Assembly (NCBI RefSeq): GCF_022513635.1
Contig: NZ_JAKWBL010000002.1
Span: 62,001 to 126,000 of the forward strand
DNA: 64,000 bases
Direction: 5' to 3'
Source of the DNA: Paraniabella ginsengisoli
GTDB lineage: Bacteria; Bacteroidota; Bacteroidia; Chitinophagales; Chitinophagaceae
Shown: in pieces, positions 1 through 8,895 of the stretch
Position numbering within the stretch: the first letter of the stretch is position 1
Layout: each line of letters starts with the position of its first letter
Position numbers and translations under genes: made by a program
The notes under the pieces: model-generated
Told to the model about the DNA's origin: nothing
The model's database searches: none
The model's input: only the letters and a program-made list of their open reading frames with translations

Positions 1-413
1 TTGAAGCATCAGGCTGTGGTGTGAATTCGGGAATGAGCGCAGCTACTACACAGTTAGGCAAGCCTGGTATTTTACATGGTAGCAAAAGTTATGTAATGCA
101 AACAGCAGACGGACAGGTTGTAGAGCCACACAGCATTTCAGCCGGTTTGGATTATCCAGGCATTGGACCGATGCATGCCAATTTATTTGCAACCGGACGC
201 GGAAAATTTTTAAGTGCTACTGATAAAGAGGCTTTAGAAGCATCTTTTGAACTGGCTAAATTAGAAGGTATTATCCCCGCTCTGGAAAGTGCGCATGCAT
301 TGGCGGCTTTAAATCAAATCAAATTTAAAAAGGACGATAACATTGTGATTTGCCTAAGTGGCCGAGGTGATAAAGACATGGAAACCTATATGAAAGAATT
401 GAATAAAAAATAA
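1..413 (+). CDS. trpB: tryptophan synthase beta chain, C-terminal part
   Basis: The window opens inside this gene; the frame is open from base 3 and 136 C-terminal residues are visible. TrpB condenses indole, channelled from TrpA, with serine to give tryptophan, using PLP. Visible family features are the GLDYPGIGP loop, the helix reading ALESAHALA, and the C-terminal phosphate-binding stretch CLSGRGDKD close to the PLP phosphate. trpA follows after only three bases, so the two are co-transcribed, as expected for subunits of one alpha2-beta2 complex. The rest of the trp operon presumably lies upstream, outside the window. Confidence 0.96.
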   Translation, partial: EASGCGVNSGMSAATTQLGKPGILHGSKSYVMQTADGQVVEPHSISAGLDYPGIGPMHANLFATGRGKFLSATDKEALEASFELAKLEGIIPALESAHALAALNQIKFKKDDNIVICLSGRGDKDMETYMKELNKK

Positions 414-416
414 GTG

Positions 417-1184
417 ATGAGCAGATTAAGTGAAACTTTTAAATCGGGAAAGAAAATATTAAATATTTATTGCACGGCAGGCTATCCAAAATTAGACAGC
501 ACTTTGTCTGTTATGAAAGCTTTGCAGGAAAGTGGAACAGATATTATTGAGTTGGGTATGCCTTATAGCGATCCATTAGCAGATGGCGAGACCATTCAAA
601 AAAGCAGTTCCATTGCTATAGAAAATGGAATGAACATGCATGTGCTTTTTGATCAGTTGAAAGATATGCGCAATGAGATTTCAATCCCGGTTGTGTTAAT
701 GGGTTACATGAATCCAGTGTTACAATACGGATTTGAAAATTTTTGTAAACATGCCGCTGAGGTTGGAATTGATGGGTTGATACTTCCCGATCTTCCTCAA
801 CATGAGTTTGAAAAAACTTATAAATCTATTTTGGAAAAATATAATCTCGATTTTATTTTCCTGGTAACGCCCGAAACTTCGGAAGAACGTATTAAAAAGT
901 TGGATGAGTTAAGTAGTGGTTTTTTATACGCCGTTTCTTCGTCATCCACAACAGGCGGCGAAAAGGATTTTGAAGCAGTGGAACGCTATTTGCAAAAACT
1001 TCAAACCTACAATTTAAAGAATCCGGTTTTAGTGGGCTTTGGTATCAAAGACAAAAAAACATTCAACGATGCCTGCAAGTATGCGAATGGTGCGATCATC
1101 GGATCAGCGTATGTAAAAATCATCCAGCACGCGCAAACACCGGAAGTTATTACCAAAAGTTTTATACAAAGTATTCTTAATTAA
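417..1184 (+). CDS. trpA: tryptophan synthase alpha chain
   Basis: TrpA splits indole-3-glycerol phosphate into indole and glyceraldehyde 3-phosphate and passes indole to TrpB. The product is 255 residues, normal for the family. The catalytic Glu is in IIELGMPYSDPLADG, which also contains the catalytic Asp of the PYSDPLADG signature. The phosphate-binding Gly-rich segments are near SSSSTTGG and VGFGIKD. A GTG at 414 directly after the trpB stop is in frame, but the ATG at 417 is the more likely start. This gene is intact, unlike many neighbours. Confidence 0.97.
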   Translation: MSRLSETFKSGKKILNIYCTAGYPKLDSTLSVMKALQESGTDIIELGMPYSDPLADGETIQKSSSIAIENGMNMHVLFDQLKDMRNEISIPVVLMGYMNPVLQYGFENFCKHAAEVGIDGLILPDLPQHEFEKTYKSILEKYNLDFIFLVTPETSEERIKKLDELSSGFLYAVSSSSTTGGEKDFEAVERYLQKLQTYNLKNPVLVGFGIKDKKTFNDACKYANGAIIGSAYVKIIQHAQTPEVITKSFIQSILN

Positions 1185-1306
1185 CAAATATCTTAGGTTG
1201 CAGCGTTTATTTTTGCAACCAGCTGTGTACATCGCTCATCTGTGTTGTGTCACTCACTTGTACAATACTGCAAGTGTCATCTGTTTTTAATTCGTAAATA
1301 TTATTA

Positions 1307-2381
1307 ATGAACCGAATTTTTTTTCAGCAGCAATATTTCTCCTTCCTTTTTTGCCTTTGGTCAAAAGCTAACACTAACCGGTAACATATCTGGCTTACCT
1401 GATGGTAGCAAAGTGGTACTTACTGATCTGGAAAATCCCGGAGTTCCGCTGGCAGACACTATATCACATGCAGGCGCTTTTATACTTTCTACACAGCTGG
1501 AAGCCTCATCGCTATTGGGTTTGGGTGTGGGGGATAGTATAAAAACTGCAGTTTTTTTAGGCAATGAAACTGTTTCTGTAAAAGGAGATATCAAGCAAAA
1601 AGCCGATGAGTGGAAGTACACAGGATCATCTATACAAAATAATTTTACTGAATTTCAAAACACCTTTGTTCCAAAATTTGGTGACTTAAATCAACTGGTT
1701 CAGCAATTACAATCTGGTAATGGAAGCGAAGAATTAAGGATCAAACTCGACAATGCTGTAGCAGATATTCAAAAATCGGTAGACGACTTTATTGATAAAA
1801 ATCCTGCTTCACCCGTTAGTACTCTGGCTATTCTTTCAACCATCAATCTTACAGAAGATGTTTCTGTTTTAGAAAAACGTGCTAATAGTTTGAAACCGGC
1901 TGCACTAAGTAATGTATTTGGCGGCCAGTTGAAACAGGCTATTGTAAGTGCAAAGTTTAATTCGGTTGGAAGTATGGCATTGGATTTTTCTCAACCCGAT
2001 ACAACAGGAAAATCGGTGTCGCTTTCTCAATTTCATGGCAAATATGTGCTGGTAGATTTTTGGGCGAGCTGGTGCGGCCCATGCCGAAAGGAAAATCATT
2101 TTTTAGTAAAAACCTTTGATAAATTTAAAGACAAAAACTTTACTGTACTGGGCGTTTCTTTAGATGAGGATAAAGAAGATTGGCTGCGTGCTATTGCAAA
2201 AGATGAATTAAAATGGACTCAGGTTAGTGATCTTAAAGGCTGGGAAAATGAGGTAGCCTTGAAATACAAAATCACTTCTATTCCACGGAACTTGTTAATT
2301 GGACCCGATGGTAAAATTATCGCTAAAGATCTTCGTGGAGATGCGTTGGATGAGAAACTTGCAGAAATTTTAGGCAAGTAA
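1307..2381 (+). CDS. TlpA-like thiol-disulfide oxidoreductase with DUF4369-like N-terminal region (frame-broken start)
   Basis: An exported thioredoxin-fold protein, probably acting in periplasmic disulfide exchange. The C-terminal half has the redox motif WASWCGPCRKE followed by a thioredoxin-like segment ending KITSIPRNLLIGPDG. The N-terminal half (LTLTGNISGLPDGSKVVL) resembles the DUF4369 domain that commonly precedes such domains in Bacteroidota. No in-frame ATG exists for the long frame. ATG 1307 begins a signal peptide if one T is added to the run at 1317-1324 and one to the run at 1347-1352, giving MNRIFFSAAIFLLPFFAFGQ and about 358 residues. Without repair the first in-frame start is GTG 1413, which would remove the signal. 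Confidence 0.85.
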
Positions 2382-2410
2382 AACAATGCCAACCGTGATC
2401 TGATATTTTC

Positions 2411-2441
2411 ATAAGCCATGATTTTAATTGTGGCTTATTTG
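2411..2441 (+). terminator. hairpin terminator between convergent genes
   Basis: ATAAGCCA pairs with TGGCTTAT around a 12-base loop, followed by TTT. It lies 30 bases after the TlpA-like gene and before the convergent helicase end, so it may serve both directions. Confidence 0.5.
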
Positions 2442-2471
2442 ATACTATTAATACCGCTCTTTTCTTCCGTA

Positions 2472-3734
2472 CTAGGATTTTTTTCCTGTTTTTGAAGGCG
2501 TTGCTTTTTGATCTGTAACATTATTCCTTTTAATGGAATTGGTGTTCTTTAATGCATGATGCCTTGATGGTCGTTCCATTTTTTTAGCGATCTCGAAAAC
2601 TTCCATTGGATAGGGATGATTGTCAATAACCGGTATTTGTTGCCGGGTCAATTTCTCAATATCTTTCAAAAATGCCTTTTCTTCAAAATCGCTAAACGAA
2701 ATAGCCTGGCCTTCATTTCCGGCTCTGCCCGTGCGCCCAATGCGGTGTACATAGGTTTCCGGAACATTAGGAAGATCATAGTTAATTACAAGCTCCATTC
2801 CTTCTATATCAATTCCACGGGCTGCAATGTCAGTAGCCACAAGTACACGTATGGCTTTGCTTTTAAAATTCCCTAACGCCCGCTGACGATTGTTCTGACT
2901 TTTATTGCCATGAATAGCGTCCGACTTAATGCCGTGTTTTGAAATATGTCGCACAATTTTATCACAACCATGTTTTGTTCTGCTAAAAACCAAAACGTTT
3001 TCTGCAACCGAATCGTTTAGTACGTCAACTAACAATGTGTTTTTATTGGCTCTATCAACAAAATATACTGACTGAGTAATTTTCTCAACAGTAGATGAAA
3101 CCGGCGTTACTTCTACCTTTACCGGGTTTCGTAAAATAGCTCCTGCTAATTTTAAAATTTCGGGAGCCATGGTGGCCGAGAAAAACAGGTTTTGACGTTT
3201 GGGCGGTAACAGTTTCAAAATCTTATTAACGTCGTGAATAAATCCCATATCAAGCATACGGTCAGCTTCATCAAGTACAAAGAATTCTATGCTATTAAGC
3301 CTGATAAATCCCTGGTTGATCAAATCAAGCAGGCGACCGGGTGTTGCTACCAAAATATCTACACCGCCCGCTAAAGCATTGGTTTGCTTGTTTTGATTAA
3401 CGCCTCCGAAAATTACAGCACTACGCAGGTGCAAATGTCTGCCGTAAGCATTTAGGCTATCTTCAATTTGAATGGCCAGTTCGCGTGTAGGTGTAAGTAT
3501 CAGCGATTTGATGTTGCGCTTTCCTTTTTCCGTACCATGCTTTGAAAGCATTTGAAGAATGGGTATTGAAAATGCGGCAGTTTTTCCTGTGCCGGTTTGC
3601 GCGCAGCCAAGTACATCGTGGCCCGCTAATAGTTGTGGAATGGCTTGTGTTTGGATAGGTGTAGCCTGGGTATAACCTTCTTCTTTGATTGCCTTTAAAA
3701 TAGGCTCAATAATATTTAGTTCGCTAAAATGCAT
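2472..3734 (-). CDS. rhlE: DEAD-box ATP-dependent RNA helicase, RhlE type
   Basis: An RNA-unwinding ATPase of about 420 residues, likely involved in ribosome maturation or RNA turnover. All core motifs are visible: Q motif (TPIQTQAIP), motif I AQTGTGKT, Ia PTRELA, GG, II DEAD, III SAT, and in the second RecA lobe ARGIDI and HRIGRTGR. The tail is short and basic, typical of RhlE-like proteins in Bacteroidota. The frame is open to 3794, but the ATG at 3734 beginning MHFSELN matches the family N-terminus; the extra 20 residues read as unrelated sequence. Transcribed alone; the upstream gap holds a palindromic repeat cluster. Confidence 0.95.
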   Translation of the reverse strand: MHFSELNIIEPILKAIKEEGYTQATPIQTQAIPQLLAGHDVLGCAQTGTGKTAAFSIPILQMLSKHGTEKGKRNIKSLILTPTRELAIQIEDSLNAYGRHLHLRSAVIFGGVNQNKQTNALAGGVDILVATPGRLLDLINQGFIRLNSIEFFVLDEADRMLDMGFIHDVNKILKLLPPKRQNLFFSATMAPEILKLAGAILRNPVKVEVTPVSSTVEKITQSVYFVDRANKNTLLVDVLNDSVAENVLVFSRTKHGCDKIVRHISKHGIKSDAIHGNKSQNNRQRALGNFKSKAIRVLVATDIAARGIDIEGMELVINYDLPNVPETYVHRIGRTGRAGNEGQAISFSDFEEKAFLKDIEKLTRQQIPVIDNHPYPMEVFEIAKKMERPSRHHALKNTNSIKRNNVTDQKATPSKTGKKS

Positions 3735-3832
3735 GTTTATACTTGTAAGGAATTTTGTGTTTGTAGATAACGGGATACGGTTGCAGCAGCCCATGTTTTA
3801 AATCGTGGACATGGAAATCTGACGGAAACGTG

Positions 3833-3840
3833 CAAAGTTA
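3833..3840 (-). promoter_or_regulatory. putative -7 promoter element (TAACTTTG)
   Basis: On the minus strand this matches the Bacteroidota -7 consensus TAnnTTTG exactly and lies about 100 bases upstream of the helicase start. I see no convincing -33 TTTG at the usual spacing. Confidence 0.4.
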
Positions 3841-3887
3841 GGGGTTTTAATCGATAGTTTTAAAATCCGTCATTAGTGCTCCGGCTT

Positions 3888-3953
3888 AAACCGTTGAAAC
3901 GGTCTAGGTTTTTTGTCATGTTTTATAGCCCACGATTTAAATCGTGGGTTATG
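3888..3953. repeat. composite palindromic (REP-like) repeat, copy 1
   Basis: Two palindromes in tandem: AAACCGTTGAAACGGT (3888-3903), then after about 25 bases the perfect 20-bp palindrome CCCACGATTTAAATCGTGGG (3929-3948) followed by TTATGG. The same order and spacing recur in copy 2 at 4024-4092. Confidence 0.85.
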
Positions 3954-4023
3954 GGAAGCGTCAAATATTCAAAAATGATTAACCATTTAAACCGTGTTAA
4001 TGTAAGCGTATCGTCATTGATCA

Positions 4024-4092
4024 AAACCGTTGAAACGGTTTAGGCGTATTTATCGTGTTTTTTATAACCCACGGTTTAAACCGCGGGTTATG
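4024..4092. repeat. composite palindromic (REP-like) repeat, copy 2
   Basis: AAACCGTTGAAACGGTTTAGG at 4024-4044 is followed by a near-perfect palindrome AACCCACGGTTTAAACC and its partner arm (4066-4089), then TATGG. Arms carry compensating changes relative to copy 1 (ATTTAAAT versus GTTTAAAC cores), which suggests the structure rather than the sequence is maintained. Confidence 0.85.
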
Positions 4093-4136
4093 GCGTGTCG
4101 TGGTTATATATTGCTAGCCGCAAATTTTAAATGGTT

Positions 4137-4328
4137 TTAATCATTTCCTTCAACAATTTTTATTTCTTCATCGGTTAAATCGTAAAGCTGGTAAACGAGT
4201 TGGTCGATTTGGGATTCGAGAGCGCTATTGTCAGTAGAAGGGTTTCTGTTTTTTGGAATTAATACCATCAAATAATTAATAAAAGAAAATTGTTCTTTTT
4301 GACTAATTTTTTTATTGGAAATTGCCAT
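4137..4328 (-). CDS. short ORF resembling the C-terminal tail of a TaqI/Eco57I-like methyltransferase
   Basis: A 63-residue ORF whose last third, LESQIDQLVYQLYDLTDEE followed by IKIVEG, resembles the conserved tail of N-6 adenine methylases and restriction-modification enzymes of the TaqI-like C-terminal class. No catalytic motif (NPPY) or preceding domain is present, and the ORF starts inside the 3' end of the amidohydrolase gene. It could be a remnant of a lost restriction-modification gene left beside a repeat cluster, or a chance resemblance. Family assignment is from memory of the motif only. Confidence 0.35.
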   Translation of the reverse strand: MAISNKKISQKEQFSFINYLMVLIPKNRNPSTDNSALESQIDQLVYQLYDLTDEEIKIVEGND

Positions 4329-5615
4329 AGATCTTGGGGAGAGAAATCACCAAATTACAGAACACTTTAACTCCGTTCTGTAACAGCGCATCAGAAATGA
4401 TAAAGTCCGGTGTGTGATGTGACGGAGCTTTTGAAGGGTCGTTTCCTTTGGGCATTCCTCCATAATATAAAAATACCGCCGGCGCTTTGGTTCCGTAAAA
4501 GGAAAAATCTTCAGCGCCTGTTACCCATTTAGTTTCCTGTACATTTTCCTTGCCTACAGCCTGTTCCAAAACAGGCACGATCTTTTTGTAAGTCCAATAT
4601 GGTTATAAGTAACAGGAGTGTTTTTAGTAATGCTTACCTCCACGGTAGCATTATTGGCAGCAGCTACATTTTCTGAAATATGTTTTAACCGGCGATGAAT
4701 ATCTTCCTGCATTGCGGTGTCGAAAGTACGGATGGTGCCTGCAAATTCAAGTTCTTCAGGTATGATATTATTTCGTACGCCAGAGTTGATTTTACCAACT
4801 GTAAGAACTACAGGCGCTTTGGTAATGTCCTGCTGCCTGCTTACAATTTGTTGAAGACTATTGATGATCTGTGCGGCGGTCGCAATTGGATCAACGCTTA
4901 ACCAGGGTTGTGCACCATGAGATTGTTTGCCTTTTACTTTAACGGTGAACCAATCACTGGCTGCCATAAATGGCCCTGACTTATAAAATACTTTCCCTTC
5001 TTCGATCCAGCTTTCAATATGAAGGCCAAACACAACATCTACTTTTGGATTATCCATTACACCTTCTTTTACCATTAGTGCGGCTCCGCCTTCTTCACCG
5101 GGTGGAGCGCCTTCTTCTGCCGGTTGAAAAATAAATTTTACAGTACCGGGAATGTCCTTTTGCATAGATGCCAGCACTTCAGCTGTTCCCATTAATATAG
5201 CCACATGTGCATCATGTCCACACGCATGCATTACAGGCACTTCCTTACCTAAGTACTCGCCTTTTGTAGTTGAGCGATAGGGGAGATCGTTTCTTTCTAA
5301 AACTGGTAACGCGTCCATATCGGCGCGTAAAGCAATTACCGGCCCAGGCTTTCCACCTTTCAAAATGCCCACTACACCCGTCTTTGCCATCGTTTGTGTT
5401 TCGATGCCTAGTTTTTTAAGATGCGCCAATACATATTGTTGTGTTTTAAACTCTCGGTTGCTAAGTTCCGGGTTCTGATGAATATGCCGCCTCCATTCAA
5501 CCAGCTTTGATTGTATTGCTGCGGCTTTAGAGTTGATCGTTTGAGTCGATTGCTGCGCAATAACGACTGAATATGTAAAAAGAAAAAGGGCAACGAAGAC
5601 TATTGGTTTTCTCAT
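4312..5615 (-). CDS. exported M20-family amidohydrolase/peptidase (frame-broken)
   Basis: A secreted zinc amidohydrolase of the M20D class (N-acyl amino acid or hippurate hydrolase type), about 434 residues when repaired. An N-terminal signal peptide (MRKPIVFVALFLFTYSVVIA) is clear. Metal-binding motifs are visible: ALRADMDALP, MHACGHDAH, QPAEEG, FGLHIES, and the C-terminal AEDFSFYG. The frame breaks at the A5 run (4583-4587, complement strand); one more A joins GLTKK to IVPVLEQAVGKEN without losing residues. The substrate cannot be deduced. The 3' end overlaps the short ORF at 4137-4328. Confidence 0.9.
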
Positions 5616-5661
5616 TGCCCTAAGTTAATTAATAATATATAATATCAAATCATTGCGTATT

Positions 5662-5690
5662 CATAACCTACACTATTTAAATCGTGGGCT
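5662..5690. repeat. degenerate half of the composite palindromic repeat
   Basis: CTATTTAAATCGTGGGCT matches the right arm of the 3.9-kb palindromes while the left arm has decayed. It lies between fabD and the amidohydrolase gene. Confidence 0.6.
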
Positions 5691-5691
5691 T

Positions 5692-6581
5692 TTAGCTAAC
5701 GCCTTCCACTTGCGTTGTCTTATCAATTTTTTGAATTAAACCCTGCAACACTTTTCCCGGTCCCGCTTCTGTAAATTTTGACGCACCGTTTTCAATCATC
5801 GCCTGTATGCTCTGTGTCCATTTTACGGCACCAGTAAGTTGTGCTATGAGATTTTCTTTGATTTCGTCTTTGTCTCTTACCGGCTTGGCTGTTACGTTTT
5901 GATAAACCGGACAAACGGGATTGTGAAAGGTTGTTTTTTCTATTGCTTCCTGCAATTCCATTTTAGCGGGTTCCATTAAAGGAGAATGAAAAGCACCTCC
6001 TACAGGTAATACCAAAGCTCTTTTAGCACCTGCTGCTTTCATTTTTTCGCAAGCCACTTCTATACCTTTAATGCTGCCACTAATTACCAGCTGGCCTGGA
6101 CAATTATAGTTGGCTGGTACTACAATTTCACCCGTTTCTTTTTGAGTTTCAGCGCAAATCTCTTCAACTTTTTCGTCAGAAAGATTAATGATTGCTGCCA
6201 TTGTTGAAGGAGTGATGTCACAAGCCTTTTGCATAGCTGCTGCACGTACTGCTACCAATTGCAATGCATCCTCAAAAATCATTGTTCCGTTGGCCACTAA
6301 TGCAGAAAACTCTCTAAAGAATGGCCCGCGACCATATCTGGTTTTGCTTCTTCAATGGTGCGATATGCAACGATAGAATGAAGAAATACTGCTGGTTGGG
6401 TTACGTTTGTTTGTTTTAATTCTTCGTCTGTACCATTGAACATAACATCCGAAATACGGAAACCCAGTATTTCATTTGCCTGTTCAAATAATTTTTTTGC
6501 AAATACGCTTTGGTCGTAATGGCTTTTTCCCATTCCTGAAAACTGCGCCCCCTGACCGGGAAAAACAAATGCGTGCTTCAT
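5692..6581 (-). CDS. fabD: malonyl-CoA:ACP transacylase (frame-broken)
   Basis: FabD loads malonyl groups onto acyl carrier protein for fatty acid synthesis. The N-terminus MKHAFVFPGQGAQFSGMG is the family signature. The frame fails exactly in the active-site motif: the sequence reads GHSLES, but one added G at about 6313 restores GHSLGEFSALVANG with the nucleophilic Ser, giving 296 residues. The partner His lies in the GGAFHSPLM motif, and the C-terminus has EAGPGKVLQGLI. A break inside the catalytic motif of an essential enzyme is strong evidence of a sequence error. The gene follows folE in the same direction. Confidence 0.95.
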
Positions 6582-6658
6582 CTTTATCTATAGTTTCTTT
6601 TTAGTTTCGAGCGGGCTAAGATACAAAGCTTTTTGCATTATATTTTTGCCTTATTTGT

Positions 6659-7255
6659 TTAGTGCAAATCTGCACTTATTAATTTTAAAAACTCACTTCT
6701 GGTGGAGTTTTTTTGAAATTCCCCATCAAATGCAGAAGTTGTTGTTACAGAATTTTGCTTTTGTACGCCCCGCATCATCATGCATAAATGCTTGGCTTCT
6801 ATTACTACAGCTACACCTATCGGATTTAATGTTTCTTTTATGGCGTTCATTATTTGAACGGTCAATCTTTCCTGAACCTGAAGCCGTCTGCTAAACACAT
6901 CAACCACCCTTGCAATTTTGCTAAGGCCGGTGATCCATCCGCTTGGAATATAGGCTACATGGGCCTTTCCAAAGAAGGGTAATACATGGTGTTCGCACAT
7001 GCTGTAAAGTTCAATATCTTTTACAACGATCATTTCGCTAATGTCTTCATGAAATTTTGCGGAATTGATAATTGCGTGAGCATCCAGCTGATAACCTTGT
7101 GTAAGATATTGCATTGCTTTGGCTTGCCGTTCCGGTGTTTTGAGCAATCCTTCACGCAATGGATCTTCGCCTAATAATGTTAGGGCATCTTTATAATTCT
7201 TGATGAGACCTTCTGTGGTTGGCTCATCGTATGTTTCAATTTTTGTGTAGGACAT
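6659..7255 (-). CDS. folE: GTP cyclohydrolase I
   Basis: Converts GTP to 7,8-dihydroneopterin triphosphate, the first step to folate and other pterins. Zinc ligands are visible as Cys and His in MCEHHVLPF and Cys in [22 protein letters not shown] is the conserved C-terminal signature. The frame is open to a TTG at 7276, but ATG 7255 (MSYTKIE) gives a normal 198-residue protein. It follows two pyruvoyltetrahydropterin synthase genes, 32 bases downstream of the nearer one, so enzymes using its product lie in the same transcription unit. Confidence 0.96.
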   Translation of the reverse strand: MSYTKIETYDEPTTEGLIKNYKDALTLLGEDPLREGLLKTPERQAKAMQYLTQGYQLDAHAIINSAKFHEDISEMIVVKDIELYSMCEHHVLPFFGKAHVAYIPSGWITGLSKIARVVDVFSRRLQVQERLTVQIMNAIKETLNPIGVAVVIEAKHLCMMMRGVQKQNSVTTTSAFDGEFQKNSTRSEFLKLISADLH

Positions 7256-7287
7256 CTTCTGATTAATTATATTCAATATACAGCAAA

Positions 7288-7701
7288 TTATCCGTTGGCG
7301 GGATAATCCACAAAATTTCTTGGCGTTTCATAAAGCCTTATCTGAAGATCAAGTTTGGCTTCAATATGCGGCCTTAATAAATTATATATTACAATGGATA
7401 TATTTTCGGCTGTGGGATTCAATGTTTTAAATTCTTCAGTATCCAAATTGAGGTTTTTATGATCGAATTTAGCAAGAACTTCTCTTTTTATAATATCGCT
7501 AAGCTCTTTCATGTCCATCACAAAGCCGGTCTTGGGATCGGGATCACCTGTTACCTTAACCACAACATCATAATTGTGGCCATGATAATTTGGATAAGCG
7601 CACTTTCCAAAAACGCTCTGGTTCTTAACCTCGTCCCATTCAGCATTATATAAACGATGAGCAGCATTAAAATGTTCTTGTCTGTATACAGATACTTTCA
7701 T
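7288..7701 (-). CDS. 6-pyruvoyl tetrahydropterin synthase family protein, paralogue 1
   Basis: A 137-residue T-fold enzyme acting on dihydroneopterin triphosphate. The zinc His residues sit in [10 protein letters not shown] and YHGHNYD. The catalytic-Cys motif is [14 protein letters not shown], with five residues between Cys and HGH as in animal PTPS; E. coli QueD has three. The C-terminal [13 protein letters not shown] also matches the animal enzyme (Glu near the end). Family knowledge therefore points to a tetrahydropterin role rather than queuosine, although both activities exist in the superfamily. A close paralogue lies 54 bases upstream. Confidence 0.9.
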   Translation of the reverse strand: MKVSVYRQEHFNAAHRLYNAEWDEVKNQSVFGKCAYPNYHGHNYDVVVKVTGDPDPKTGFVMDMKELSDIIKREVLAKFDHKNLNLDTEEFKTLNPTAENISIVIYNLLRPHIEAKLDLQIRLYETPRNFVDYPANG

Positions 7702-7755
7702 TGGAAATGTTAAATGATAAAATTTAAAATGCAGAATATAAAATGAATGGCGGCT

Positions 7756-8166
7756 TTATTCGCCAAAATATTCTACATAAATGCGTGGTGTTTCGTACAA
7801 TTTGATGCAATGCAAATGAATACCTGCTGGAATATGAGGCGCTAATTGTTTCCAGATTTCAATAGCGAGATTTTCGGTACTGCACATTTTTCCTTTCATG
7901 AAATCTACATCTTCATTAAGATTTTTATGATCCAGTTTTTCGGTTACATATTCGCGAATGATCGTGCTTAACTTCTTTACATCAAATACAAAACCCGTAT
8001 CATTATTGGGCTTAGCCTTTACAGTTACCAGTAAATCGTAATTATGTCCGTGCCAGTTGGGATTAGCACATTTTCCAAACACTTCTTCATTTTTAGCATC
8101 GTCCCAACCTGGGTTATAAAGCCGGTGTGCTGCATTAAAATGTTCCTGTCTTGTGAGATATACCAT
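7756..8166 (-). CDS. 6-pyruvoyl tetrahydropterin synthase family protein, paralogue 2
   Basis: A 136-residue tandem paralogue of the gene at 7288-7701 and first of the pterin cluster. It shares the order [42 protein letters not shown] and LYETPRIYVEY, so Cys, the zinc His residues and the terminal Glu are all kept. Both copies look catalytically competent, which suggests divergence in substrate or product rather than decay. The start ATG lies five bases from a perfect -7 box, implying a leaderless or very short-leader transcript. Confidence 0.9.
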   Translation of the reverse strand: MVYLTRQEHFNAAHRLYNPGWDDAKNEEVFGKCANPNWHGHNYDLLVTVKAKPNNDTGFVFDVKKLSTIIREYVTEKLDHKNLNEDVDFMKGKMCSTENLAIEIWKQLAPHIPAGIHLHCIKLYETPRIYVEYFGE

Positions 8167-8170
8167 CGCA

Positions 8171-8178
8171 CAAAGGTA
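8171..8178 (-). promoter_or_regulatory. putative -7 promoter element (TACCTTTG)
   Basis: Exact TAnnTTTG match on the minus strand, only five bases upstream of the pterin synthase ATG at 8166. Transcription would begin at or next to the start codon. Confidence 0.5.
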
Positions 8179-8219
8179 ACATTTAGAAAGAATAACGACA
8201 TTTGCATGAATAATTTTTT

Positions 8220-8849
8220 ATGGATATTTTGATTATTGCAGCTACTGGCTTTGAAATACAACCATCAATAAGAAAATTGAAGAAGATGGGCGCAACTGTT
8301 GTGATAAGTGGAGTAGGGGCTGCGCCCTCTGTCTATGTCATAACAAAAGCGATTCAAAAATATAAACCCAAACTTATTATACAGGCGGGTATAGCAGGCT
8401 GCTTCAATAGAAAATATGCTTTAGGCGATGTGCTGTTGGTATCGAAAGATAATTTTGGAGATATTGGAGTTGTTGAGCATAAAGAATGGAAATCCATTTT
8501 CGATTTGAATCTAATTCCATCCCATCAAAAGCCATTTAAAGAAGGCTGGCTGGTAAATCCGCATAGAAAGTTAATAGCGAATACTGGATTAGAAACTGTA
8601 TCAGCAACTACAGTTAATGAAATAAGTACGAACAAATCCAGAATCAGTTTGTTTATAAAGCAAGGATTTGTGTTGGAATCGATGGAAGGTGCAGCTTTGC
8701 ATTATGTGGCATTGGTTGAGAAAATCCCATTTTTACAAATAAGAGCTATCTCTAATTATGTTGGGGTGCGCGATAAAAGCAAATGGAAAATAGCGGAAGC
8801 TATTACTAATTTGAACACAGAGCTGATGAGAGTGATCGATGGTCAATAG
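8220..8849 (+). CDS. mqnB: futalosine hydrolase
   Basis: A nucleosidase of the purine phosphorylase/MTAN fold that removes hypoxanthine from futalosine in the alternative menaquinone pathway. The 209-residue protein shows the expected layout: IIAATGFEIQP at the N-terminus, ISGVGAAPSVYVI, the QAGIAGCF segment, and VLESMEGAALHYVA, which carries the substrate-binding Glu and Glu/Gly region. mqnD lies 46 bases downstream, a common pairing that supports this over other nucleosidases of the fold. The promoter region is shared with the divergent pterin synthase operon. Confidence 0.9.
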   Translation: MDILIIAATGFEIQPSIRKLKKMGATVVISGVGAAPSVYVITKAIQKYKPKLIIQAGIAGCFNRKYALGDVLLVSKDNFGDIGVVEHKEWKSIFDLNLIPSHQKPFKEGWLVNPHRKLIANTGLETVSATTVNEISTNKSRISLFIKQGFVLESMEGAALHYVALVEKIPFLQIRAISNYVGVRDKSKWKIAEAITNLNTELMRVIDGQ

Positions 8850-8860
8850 TCAATGGACTA
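8841..8860. repeat. short-period TCAATAG/TCAATGG repeat
   Basis: GGTCAATAGTCAATGGACTA overlaps the 3' end of mqnB. The same words recur at 13531-13559 behind the start of coaBC. Confidence 0.5.
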
Positions 8861-8895
8861 TATTTTACATTCAAAATTTAATATTCTACATTTAA

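Larger units (their letters stand above)
3735..4136. other. 402-bp gap with palindromic repeat cluster
   Basis: No credible gene lies here. The gap contains two copies of a composite palindromic repeat (listed separately), a third degenerate palindrome at 3790-3814 built around CCATGTTTTAAATCGTGG, and isolated fragments such as ACCATTTAAACCGTG near 3981-3996 that look like decayed copies. The putative helicase promoter also lies here. Confidence 0.8.

Noticed and set aside
1197..1220. Terminator after trpA (GGTTGCA/TGCAACC)
   Set aside because: The hairpin has a 10-base loop and no following T run on either strand.
3888..4092. CRISPR-like array
   Set aside because: Only two full copies, palindromic themselves, with unequal composite structure and no cas genes.
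7288..8166. Calling the paralogues queD
   Set aside because: The Cys-x5-HGH spacing and YET motif match animal PTPS rather than E. coli QueD, so the symbol was left empty.
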